A stretch of 64,000 bases of DNA from Liolophura sinensis. Taxonomy: Eukaryota > Mollusca > Polyplacophora > Chitonida > Chitonidae. The notes under the pieces are model-generated. The model saw only the letters and a program-made list of their open reading frames with translations. It was not told the DNA's origin and made no database searches. Within the stretch, counting starts at the first letter, position 1. Each line of letters opens with the position of its first letter. The translations under genes were made by a program, and so were the position numbers. The stretch spans positions 19,523,808 through 19,587,807 of the forward strand of contig NC_088301.1 of assembly GCF_032854445.1 (NCBI RefSeq), in the 5' to 3' direction. Of this stretch, positions 38,201 to 42,310 are shown in pieces.

Positions 38201-41200
38201 AAGACCAGGACTGGCTGTCTCTGGCCAAACAGTTAGGTCAGCCAGCCATACATCAGTAGTACCTGGTAGTTGGTACTGTGTTACAGGAAGACCAGGACTG
38301 GCTGTCTCTGGCCAAACAGTTAGGTCAGCCAGCCATACATCAGTAGTACCTGGTAGTTGGTATTGTATTACAGGAATATCAGCACTGGCTGTCCATTTCC
38401 TTATTGAAACAGCTAGGACAGCCAGACAGTCATACACCTAAGAAAGCTCATCAGTTACTTGCCAAATGTTGATGGCTTACTCTTGTCATTTTTGTTTCTT
38501 TCACCCACAAAACTGAAAACTTTATGTTCATGGCATTAAATTAAAACCAAATACTTGCCAGCAAATAAGGTTTTTTTTTGTCTTGGTTGAGAAATGTTAC
38601 AACCCATTCAGTCCGACTAGAAGATTCTATATATTTTTTACATGTGACGGTTATCAGGCACCACTTAGCTCATACCTGACCATGGTATATAGTCTGCATA
38701 TAGGCTGCATATGTCCAAAAAATAAACAAATAAAGAGATAAACCTGTTGTACTCTTGTGTTTGTACATAGGGTACAAGCAGGCCAAGCTGGATAAGTTCA
38801 ATGATGACTTAAACCCAGCCCTGGCGCTGCTGACAGACTGGATCCTGACCAGTGGGAACACTGCTCTGTCTGTGGATGTCCTCATCACCTACCTTGAGCA
38901 GATGAAGAGAGAAGATATCGTGGAGGCCATCCAGGCCGGCCAAGGTAGGAGTAGACAGGTAGACGGTGCTAAATGCTGCTGTAAACACAGGTGATGTGGA
39001 TAATTGTAGAGGTCATCCAGGCCGGCCAAGGTAAGGGTAGACAGGTAGATGGTGCTAAATGCTGCTGTAAACACAGGTGATGTGGATAATTGTAGAGGTC
39101 ATCCAGGCAGGCCAAGCTAAGAGTAGACATGTACATGGTGCTAAATGCTGCTGTAAACACAGGTGATGTGGATAATTGTAGAGGTCATCCAAGCAGGCCA
39201 CGGTAAGAGTAGACAGGTAGATGGTGCTAAATGCTGCTGTAAACACAGGTGATGTGGATAATTGTAGAAGTCATCCAGGCTGGCCAAGGTAAGAGTAGAC
39301 AGGTAGATGGTGCTAAATGCTGCTGTAAACACAGGTGATGTGGATAATTGTAGAGGTCATCCAGGCAGGCCAAGGTAAGATTGCAGTGGTATATGTTTTT
39401 GCCCAGTAATGTTGGCTATTGCTGTTGTCATTAAGACCCTGATTGGTAAATTGGGTTGTTGGTGTTATCATTAAGTTCCTGATTGATAAATTGAGTTGTT
39501 GGTGTTATCATTAAGTTCCTAATTGGTAAATCGGGTGGCTGGTGTTATCATTAAGATCTTGTTTGGTAAATTGGGGTACTGTTGACGTCATTAAGATCCT
39601 AACTGGCAATGTGGGCTACTGGTGTTCTCATTAAGATTCGAACTGGTAAATTGGATTACTGATGTTGTCATTAAGATTCGGACTGGTAATGTGGGCTACT
39701 GGTGTTATCATTAAGATCCTAACTGGCAATATGGGCCACTGGTGTTGTCATTAAGATTCGGGCTGGTAAATTGGGTTACTGGTGTTATCATTAAGATCCT
39801 GAAAGGTAAATTGGGTTACTGGTGTTATCATTAAGATTCTGATCGGCAATGTGGGTTACTGGTGTTATCATTAAGATCCTGATTGGAAATGTGGGTTACT
39901 GGTGTTGTCATTAAGATCCTATATGGCAGTGTGGGCTACTGGTGTTGTCATTAAGATTCAGACTGGTAAATTGTGTTCTGGTGTTATCATTAAGATCCTG
40001 ATTGTTAATGTGTGTTATTGATGTTGTCAGTAAGATAATGATTGATAATGTGGGTTATTGTTGTTGTCTGCAGAGAGGGACTCTGATCCTGCCCAGATAT
40101 TCATCAGCTACCAGTGGGACAGCCAGGAGGAGGTGCAAGCACTAAGGGACCGTCTGGAGAGGACTGGCTTCACCTGCTGGATGGACATTGGTCAGATGGG
40201 AGGAGGTGACCAGCTCTACACCAAAATTGACATGGGGATACGACAAGCCAAGGTCAGAATCACTAAATTGTCTTGACATTTTAGCATGCATGCTTATTCA
40301 GGCGTATTCTGAGGGCAATATTCTGTATAGACTGATCAGATTATGCTTTTGTGAAAAACTGAAATTGCCTCAGTCTAACCTCCTATAGCTGAGTACTAAG
40401 CGAGAGAGCAACAAGTACCAAAGTGGCACGTTAGACATCAAAAAAAAAAAAAAAAACTTTCTGGTATCACATGTCTGCTAACTCATATTGTTGTTGTACA
40501 TTTATGAAAAGAGACCAAAGTACCATACCAAAGTACCATTTTTTTTTCTTAAGGTTTAATTTAAGCAGAGACAGATGGAGAAATTGGATAATACACTTCA
40601 GTGATGGATGCATATACGTGCTGGTGTAATAATGTACAGTTATCTCCCTCTGTTCTAGGTTGTGCTGGCCTGTGTCAGTCCAAAATACATCGTATCCCAT
40701 TATTGTAACCGTGAGTTAAGTCTGGCTGATCTGGTGCAGAAGCCCATTATCCCAGTGGTCTTTGATCTGGTCACATGGCCTCCACCAGGGGGAATGTCAC
40801 TCGTCTTCTCCCAGCTTGTCTACATCAACATGAAAGGTAGTGTATTTTCGAAGTTACAAGGTTTGCTTGGTTCTGATTGATTCATCCGCTGTTTTGGTCC
40901 AGTTGACCTTTTTTTGGTGAAGTTTGATTGATTTCTTCTGAAGTCTTATGTGGTGGCATCAAAAATGTCAATTTAAAGACAAAATGCCTAAAAGAAGATG
41001 TGAGTTTATCATGCTGTTCTAATGCCCTCTCTGGCAAACAGGACGTATCACTCCCATCAGAAAATTTGTAGCCTTTACAACGGAAGGCCCAGGTTCAAAT
41101 CCAGCTCCTGTCTGTTCACCTGTCAGTTGTCAGGTTGTTTGACATCTGCATGTGCCAGGTGAGTGGCGATTGTTTACCCCGTGCACATTGGCATGCTGTG

Positions 41201-41710
41201 CCCATAAAGTCTGCCTCTGTATAAATGAAAAGAAATTGAAAACCGGGGAAATATAGAAAGTTAATGAATTCTTCCATTCTGACATAGGGATGTGCACAGT
41301 GTTGAATGGTATGGAGTACAATGACTTATTATCTCCCTTTAGGTGTTGGCGGTCATGGTGGCTCAGGGGCACATGCAGATTTGGAGGACAAATATAATGA
41401 GATCATTCATCGAATCAGCCAGTATGCTGAGCCAGCACAGACGCCGCGTCATCCAACATCCGTTTTGAAGGACAACTCTAAGATAATGGCGGAAAACTCC
41501 TACACCAGCATCGCTGACACCATCGGGCCTTTCTCAGGATTCTCACCCCAGGGAGCTCAAGGGAATCCGGCTCAGACTATACCCTCACTAGAAGTGCATC
41601 GCTCAATGTCGCGCTTGTCAGGGTCGCGCGCCAGTGCTGACACCACCATACCCCCACCGGTGGTAGAGCGTGTTCACGTGTCGAAATGTGGGGTGTGCTC
41701 TATACTGTGA
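13806..41710 (+). CDS. NHR-Roc-COR-Death-TIR Roco-family GTPase, 21 coding exons
   Basis: Spliced gene; coding exons are 13806-14271, 20161-20323, 22145-22296, 22958-23133, 23978-24235, 25930-26016, 27612-27794, 29751-29861, 30578-30721, 31882-32088, 32468-32635, 33288-33414, 33799-33956, 34751-34843, 35477-35656, 36114-36186, 37378-37536, 38771-38944, 40074-40252, 40659-40836 and 41343-41710. They sum to 3804 nt (1267 aa plus stop), every intron is GT/AG and phases agree. Domains: NHR about 1-155; Roc about 185-530 with P-loop GQDGVGKTS (193-201), STDGID (217-222), DFAGH (393-397) and THRD (480-483); COR about 533-830; Cys/His-rich linker 853-897; death domain about 942-1026; TIR about 1033-1145 with candidate catalytic Glu1105; Ser/Pro-rich tail ending CSIL, a CaaX box. 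Roco proteins are GTP-regulated scaffolds; death and TIR domains imply immune or cell-death signalling (inference). The protein may start further upstream. No ortholog symbol is assigned. Confidence 0.9.
14293..15300 (+). mobile_element. Inverted-repeat DNA element, copy 1 (right end lost)
   Basis: It starts 21 bp after Roco exon 1 with a tandem set of ACAGACAAAAGCCCC-type motifs, then unique A/T-rich sequence. This matches the reverse complement of the copy at 42311-43575 at several blocks, for example GGTAAACGACGTAAATAAG, CACCATTAAAGAAAA and GTAGATGTTCAAAAACATGC. Similarity stops near 15300, so the far terminal repeat is missing. No protein-coding capacity seen; a non-autonomous DNA transposon is most likely. 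Confidence 0.75.
15825..15965 (+). repeat. Dispersed repeat C, copy 1
   Basis: GGAATATTGAGTTTCTTTTT, TTAGACCATCT and GGTAAAGAAATGTAATATTC match the reverse complement of 53985-54135. Confidence 0.65.
16425..16770 (+). repeat. Dispersed repeat A, copy 2
   Basis: GACGGGGTTATACTAGAATC, CCATACATCTTGCCTATC and CATAATTACTCCTGTTCAGG; internally duplicated compared with copy 1. Confidence 0.6.
17066..17412 (+). mobile_element. tRNA-derived SINE, family 2
   Basis: CGATAGTACAGTGGTAGAGC and ATCAAACCTGGGTTGGGTCA are the tRNA boxes; GGAGGCACATTACATGCACT and ATATGACTGAAAAATTGCTT form the 3' part. It lies in the long intron between Roco exons 1 and 2. Confidence 0.82.
18787..19000 (+). mobile_element. tRNA-derived SINE-like repeat, family 3
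   Basis: AGCTGGATCAGACGGTTAAA and CATGTTTGAATCCAGCTCTC look like tRNA A and B boxes; TTCTTCCATGCACCCATAAA is shared with the copies near 41080 and 51200. Confidence 0.55.
19116..19325 (-). mobile_element. SINE family 1, partial head
   Basis: TATTTATTTGATTGGTGTTT through GAGCTGGACTTGAACTTACA, reverse orientation; the end of the tRNA head is lost. Confidence 0.82.
20161..20323 (+). CDS. Roco gene exon 2: start of Roc GTPase with P-loop
   Basis: Acceptor TCCTCCGCAG, donor AA|GTAAGG. Residues 156-209 carry [18 protein letters not shown], a complete Walker A/G1 motif with Lys199 and Thr200 for nucleotide phosphate and magnesium. The reading frame continues phase 1 from exon 1. Confidence 0.92.
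20663..20840 (-). mobile_element. SINE family 1, head-truncated, in Roco intron 2
   Basis: GATTGGTGTTTTACACGGCA through GAGGAAGCCAGCATGAGCTC in reverse, about 340 bp after the exon 2 donor. Confidence 0.82.
20915..21000. mobile_element. Fragment of the TATTTCACC-end MITE family
   Basis: TACTGTACTTCACCTGAAGT matches one terminus of the family; the rest is short and diverged. Confidence 0.4.
21258..21484 (-). mobile_element. Short MITE, family with TATTTCACC ends, Roco intron 2
   Basis: Ends TTGTACTTCGCCTAAAGTA and TTAGGGTGAAATACAGT form an imperfect inverted repeat. The interior matches the copies at 35205, 35700 and 40843 in reverse (TGATTGATTCATCCA-like block and a T-rich block before TTTGATTAATTTCT). 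Confidence 0.65.
22145..22296 (+). CDS. Roco gene exon 3: Roc switch I region
   Basis: Acceptor CTATTCAG, donor CAG|GTACTG. It completes Lys210 and gives the STDGID motif (217-222) that follows the P-loop in many Roc domains, then a charged, Gln/Glu-rich stretch that begins the insert before G3. Confidence 0.88.
22958..23133 (+). CDS. Roco gene exon 4: insert within Roc
   Basis: Acceptor TTATCAG, donor CAG|GTACAT; residues 261-319. A helical-looking part ([20 protein letters not shown]) is followed by a Ser/Pro/Lys-rich low-complexity part. This lies between G2 and G3, where Roc domains are usually much shorter. Confidence 0.85.
23662..23742. repeat. Short tandem repeat in Roco intron 4
   Basis: Three units of about 29-30 bp reading GTAGTTGATGGAACCCCTGC. 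Confidence 0.85.
23978..24235 (+). CDS. Roco gene exon 5: Ser-rich insert and Roc G3 (DFAGH)
   Basis: Residues 320-405. The Ser-rich segment ends and the ordered Roc fold resumes with [18 protein letters not shown], containing the DxxG (G3) motif at 393-396. The acceptor is a CAGCAG tandem, so the first Gln may be optional. Donor CAG|GTACTA. Length 258 nt, phase 0 at both ends. Confidence 0.92.
24262..24600 (+). mobile_element. tRNA-derived SINE, family 2, in Roco intron 5
   Basis: GCGGTGGCCTAATAGTTAAA, GGGATCAAACCTAGGTATGG and TGTATGACTGAAAAATTATT; begins about 25 bp after the exon 5 donor. Confidence 0.78.
24729..24931 (+). mobile_element. SINE family 1 in Roco intron 5
   Basis: GAGTTCAAGCCCAGCTCATG, GGGAAGGTCTGTCAGCAACC and tail TATTATTGAGTTCGACGTAA; most of the tRNA head is missing. 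Confidence 0.85.
25655..25870 (+). repeat. Dispersed repeat B, copy 1, Roco intron 5
   Basis: TTTTGAAACATTCTGAGAGA, TTTTATGAAGCTTGCATCTT and GGTTGAAAAGGTTGAAGATT are shared in order with 60360-60550. Confidence 0.7.
25930..26016 (+). CDS. Roco gene exon 6: Roc beta strand
   Basis: 29 codons (406-434) reading [15 protein letters not shown] and an acidic tail. This is the strand after G3 that leads to the G4 strand. Acceptor TTGTTCACAG, donor AAG|GTGAGA; phase 0. Confidence 0.88.
26185..26385. repeat. 15-bp minisatellite in Roco intron 6
   Basis: About 13 units of GTGTGCCCAAGGCTG or GTGTGCCCATGGTTG. The 15-nt period keeps three frames on one strand and two on the other open, giving spurious Cys-Val-Pro or Gly-His-Thr repeats. 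Not coding: it sits between exons 6 and 7. Confidence 0.93.
26386..27611 (+). other. Rest of Roco intron 6
   Basis: Apart from the 15-bp array at its start, no repeat family or exon was recognised. Confidence 0.6.
27612..27794 (+). CDS. Roco gene exon 7: Roc G4 motif
   Basis: Residues 435-495. A helix with the aromatic motif [13 protein letters not shown] is followed by the buried strand [13 protein letters not shown] (480-483) is the Roc version of the NKxD guanine-specificity motif. Acceptor TTCCCTACAG, donor ATG|GTGAGA; phase 0. Confidence 0.93.
27795..29750 (+). other. Roco intron 7
   Basis: 2 kb of unique-looking A/T-rich sequence with one short tandem repeat at 29037-29095; no exon seen. 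Confidence 0.7.
29037..29095. repeat. Short tandem repeat in Roco intron 7
   Basis: Two adjacent units of CAGAACATCGCTCACGGCAG with a common ACACA linker. Confidence 0.7.
29751..29861 (+). CDS. Roco gene exon 8: end of Roc domain
   Basis: 37 codons (496-532). [17 protein letters not shown] resembles the last Roc strand and the conserved VeNs region that precedes the Roc-COR linker helix. Acceptor TTGTTGTGTAG, donor ACA|GTAAGT; phase 0. Confidence 0.9.
29998..30082 (+). repeat. Dispersed repeat A, fragment in Roco intron 8
   Basis: AACCTCAAAATGCCTTTCTA and GCTTAGAATCAGGAAAAAGG match the start of copy 1 near 5130-5180. Confidence 0.5.
30121..30270 (+). mobile_element. SINE family 1, 5'-truncated, in Roco intron 8
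   Basis: GATGGGAAGGTATGTCAGCA through TATTCTTGAGTACGGCGTAA and an (AAAT)n tail. Confidence 0.85.
30554..30573 (+). repeat. (TG)n tract at the 3' splice site of Roco exon 9
   Basis: About nine TG dinucleotides run directly into TACAG, the acceptor of exon 9, in place of a pyrimidine tract. Confidence 0.85.
30578..30721 (+). CDS. Roco gene exon 9: Roc-COR linker and start of COR
   Basis: 48 codons (533-580) with [15 protein letters not shown], the helix typical of the start of COR domains, the Roco dimerisation module. The acceptor is preceded directly by a TG run, not a pyrimidine tract. Donor CAG|GTACTT; phase 0, so the exon can be skipped in frame. Confidence 0.9.
30940..31795. repeat. 67-bp minisatellite in Roco intron 9
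   Basis: About twelve units of about 67 bp with the landmarks GATGATTGTCATGTACATGG, GGTTGGGTGG and CTCTGGGCTGTAAAGATC. It accounts for the short repetitive open frames seen on both strands. No similarity to exons 9 or 10. Confidence 0.95.
31882..32088 (+). CDS. Roco gene exon 10: COR domain winged-helix part
   Basis: 69 codons (581-649). [16 protein letters not shown] followed by [20 protein letters not shown] is a clear COR signature (helix, short loop, 'ilnPqwLi'). Acceptor TGTTGTCAG, donor AAG|GTGAGC; phase 0. Confidence 0.94.
32468..32635 (+). CDS. Roco gene exon 11: COR domain
   Basis: 56 codons (650-705). [15 protein letters not shown] and [12 protein letters not shown] match the COR pattern in which a winged-helix element is followed by a helix ending in a hydrophobic Phe-Asp-Leu. 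Acceptor GGTTTCAG, donor ATG|GTGAGT; phase 0. Confidence 0.94.
32681..32880 (+). mobile_element. SINE family 1, diverged, in Roco intron 11
   Basis: GGCTAGCGTGCTAGTGCAGC (tRNA head), GAGTTCAAGTCCATCTCAGG and a shortened tail AAACTCTAATCAAATGAATA. Confidence 0.7.
32997..33273 (+). mobile_element. SINE family 1, full length, abutting the acceptor of Roco exon 12
   Basis: GGGGCCTGCATGGCCAAAGC through CTTGAGTCCGGCATAAAAAA and a long (AAAT)n tail that ends about 15 bp before the exon. Confidence 0.85.
33288..33414 (+). CDS. Roco gene exon 12: COR domain
   Basis: Residues 706-747, with [10 protein letters not shown] and a beta-rich [14 protein letters not shown] that continues into exon 13, typical of the central COR sheet. 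The acceptor CTGACAG lies about 15 bp after the A-rich tail of an intronic SINE. Donor G|GTAAGA; ends in phase 1. Confidence 0.92.
33799..33956 (+). CDS. Roco gene exon 13: COR domain
   Basis: Residues 748-800: [11 protein letters not shown], then [13 protein letters not shown], both recognisable COR helices and strands. The exon ends CRIK|GTGGGT, and its last roughly 18 nt plus the donor are the first unit of a 41-bp array that fills the start of the intron. Confidence 0.92.
33939..34575. repeat. 41-bp minisatellite that begins inside Roco exon 13
   Basis: About 15 units at 41-bp spacing, with the core CTGCAGGATAAAGGTGGGTA. The first unit is the end of exon 13 (PYCRIK codons) with its splice donor. 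Later units repeat both, and most also carry CTGCAG seven bases before the donor copy, which looks like an acceptor. Central units are nearly identical and the edges diverge. Confidence 0.95.
34751..34843 (+). CDS. Roco gene exon 14: COR C-terminal part
   Basis: 31 codons (801-831): a strand VAVVNVRE followed by an acidic loop ([11 protein letters not shown]). Acceptor GTCTTCCAG, donor AAA|GTAAGA; phase 0 on both sides. Confidence 0.85.
35205..35435 (+). mobile_element. MITE of the TATTTCACC-end family, Roco intron 14
   Basis: GTGTATTTCACCTAAAGT followed by TTCTGATTGATTCACTCA, AAGTTTGATTAGTTTCTTAT and GCTTCTGAAAGCC, in the same order as the next copy. It ends just before exon 15. Confidence 0.65.
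35477..35656 (+). CDS. Roco gene exon 15: COR end and Cys/His-rich segment
   Basis: 60 codons (832-891). A helix ([16 protein letters not shown]) is followed by cysteines at 853, 859, 861, 865, 873, 878 and 887 and histidines at 868 and 880. This spacing could bind zinc, but that is inference. Acceptor TTTCTCAG, donor AAG|GTAGGT. Confidence 0.9.
35703..35936 (+). mobile_element. MITE of the TATTTCACC-end family, Roco intron 15
   Basis: Begins ACCGTATTTCACCTAAATT and ends AACTTTCACCAGAGTACAAT, an imperfect inverted repeat. The internal blocks are shared with the copy about 500 bp to the left across exon 15. Confidence 0.65.
36114..36186 (+). CDS. Roco gene exon 16: linker to death domain
   Basis: Residues 892-915: VVLCEHRRV continues the Cys/His pattern (Cys895, His897), then KWFPEP. 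Acceptor GGTTTTCAG, donor G|GTTAGT; ends in phase 1. A 533-bp fold-back element lies in the following intron. Confidence 0.85.
36251..36783. mobile_element. Fold-back MITE in Roco intron 16
   Basis: Terminal inverted repeats of about 29 bp: GTGGGCATAAAAAATTGGGC at the left and its complement ending TTTTTTATGCCCAC at the right. Weaker pairing continues inward (AACGCATGTTCCGG with AAACATGCGTTTC). Both flanks carry ATATTAATAT, possibly a target-site duplication. About 533 bp, non-coding. Confidence 0.85.
37378..37536 (+). CDS. Roco gene exon 17: first half of death domain
   Basis: Residues 916-968. [12 protein letters not shown] and [12 protein letters not shown] are the first helices of a death domain; '[10 protein letters not shown]' is the best-conserved death-domain motif. 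Exon end TTAG|GTCAGT; its last 36 nt are the first unit of the 87-bp array that follows. Acceptor CCATTCAG. Confidence 0.9.
37501..38445. repeat. 87-bp minisatellite that begins inside Roco exon 17
   Basis: Eleven units, starting at 37501, 37588, 37675, 37762, 37853, 37940, 38027, 38114, 38201, 38288 and a diverged one at 38375; all steps are 87 bp except one of 91. Unit 1 is the last 36 nt of exon 17 (death-domain motif [10 protein letters not shown]) plus donor. Each later unit also has TTACAG before the exon copy, an acceptor-like site. The unit is 29 codons long, which explains the repetitive open frames on both strands. Confidence 0.95.
38771..38944 (+). CDS. Roco gene exon 18: second half of death domain
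   Basis: Residues 969-1026. [11 protein letters not shown] spans the junction with exon 17, and ALALLTDWI and REDIVEAI give the remaining death-domain helices, including the conserved 'L..W'. The donor CAAG|GTAGGA is the first of six repeated copies at 86-bp spacing. Confidence 0.93.
38914..39380. repeat. 86-bp minisatellite that begins inside Roco exon 18
   Basis: Six copies of the exon 18 end and its donor at 86-bp spacing; exon-intron boundary copies fall at 38944, 39030, 39116, 39202, 39288 and 39374. Exon similarity reaches about 30 nt upstream of the donor. Copy 3 has GCTAAG where the others have a GT donor. Confidence 0.95.
39381..40065. repeat. 40-bp minisatellite in Roco intron 18
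   Basis: Degenerate units of about 40 bp with the core GGTGTTATCATTAAGATCCT run almost up to the acceptor of exon 19. There is no similarity to the flanking exons, so this array differs in origin from the 86-bp array it abuts. Confidence 0.9.
40074..40252 (+). CDS. Roco gene exon 19: first half of TIR domain
   Basis: Residues 1027-1086. [20 protein letters not shown] is TIR box 1 and [17 protein letters not shown] is the BB-loop region, closer to the TIR_2 type than to Toll receptors. Acceptor TTGTCTGCAG, donor AAG|GTCAGA. Confidence 0.95.
40378..40445 (-). mobile_element. Family 2 SINE fragment in Roco intron 19
   Basis: GCTGAGTACTAAGCGAGAGA and GCAACAAGTACC match the 50.65-50.71 kb copy in the same orientation. 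Confidence 0.45.
40659..40836 (+). CDS. Roco gene exon 20: second half of TIR domain
   Basis: Residues 1087-1145. [20 protein letters not shown] carries Glu1105 at the place of the catalytic Glu of NAD-cleaving TIRs such as SARM1; IIPVVFD is the following strand. Acceptor CTCTGTTCTAG, donor AAAG|GTAGTG. Confidence 0.95.
40843..41010 (+). mobile_element. Fragment of the TATTTCACC-end MITE family, Roco intron 20
   Basis: TTGGTTCTGATTGATTCATC, then GTGAAGTTTGATTGATTTCT and TGGTGGCATCAAAAATGTC match the interior of the intron 14 and 15 copies. Confidence 0.55.
41075..41235 (+). mobile_element. tRNA-derived SINE-like repeat, family 3, Roco intron 20
   Basis: CCAGGTTCAAATCCAGCTCC gives a B box; TGCCAGGTGAGTGGCGATTG and CCCATAAAGTCTGCCTC match the family 3 middle and end. 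Confidence 0.5.
41343..41710 (+). CDS. Roco gene exon 21: C-terminal tail with CaaX box
   Basis: Residues 1146-1267. A short helix ([13 protein letters not shown]) closes the TIR region. The rest is Ser/Pro/Thr-rich and probably disordered, ending in KCGVCSIL before TGA. CSIL fits the CaaX rule (Leu last favours geranylgeranylation) and the extra upstream Cys could be palmitoylated. An AATAAA lies at 41839-41844. Confidence 0.9.
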
Positions 41711-41838
41711 TAAATCAGACGTTTTCTCTACTCTTTAGTAGCCGTATCGGTCAGGGGTACATTAGTGGGAACAACTGTACGCATGGACCACTCACACACA
41801 CGTTGTTATAACAAGTCTGTTTTTATTAAATAATTTAA

Positions 41839-41844
41839 AATAAA
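41839..41844 (+). terminator. Poly(A) signal of the Roco gene
   Basis: AATAAA about 130 nt after the TGA stop, in an A/T-rich stretch. It is the first canonical signal downstream. Confidence 0.45.
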
Positions 41845-42310
41845 TGTAAAAAGCATGGCATACAAATTTTACATCTGAAAATGACTCATTATCAAAAGAC
41901 ACATATTATCAAAAGTTGTTCCTCACTTGTTTTTTTTTGGTGGGTGGGAGGGGGAGGGGAATTTTGCCAGAGAACTGTGGGTCAGTGCTACTTCCTTCAT
42001 CTGTCTGATCATCAAAGTATGGCTTTTGTTTGTTTTTTAATTGTTTATTATCTCGGTTATTTTTTACGTACTGGATCAGGCTATAAGTGTTTAGATTACA
42101 TGGATTTCAGATCATATTTAACATAATTGTCAGGTTTAACGAGGTTGGAAACCTGACACAAAGAAAAAAATATATAATCACTGTTGATGAATGGAATATA
42201 CCTGTAGTGGTTTCTCATTGAGATCTTGACCTGGTTTATAGTTACAAGTATAATGCCTGGGACTAGCTCATATTGATGGTATAGGCAACATCATTAGTCT
42301 AGTTCTAATG

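Noticed and set aside
37319-38437. Long repetitive ORFs on both strands, up to 171 codons
   Set aside because: They come from the 87-bp array. Only the first part on the plus strand (37378-37536) is the true exon, and the minus-strand frames have no start context or homology.
38889-39332. Series of minus-strand 60-63 codon ORFs
   Set aside because: Identical shadows of the 86-bp array at 86-bp offsets.
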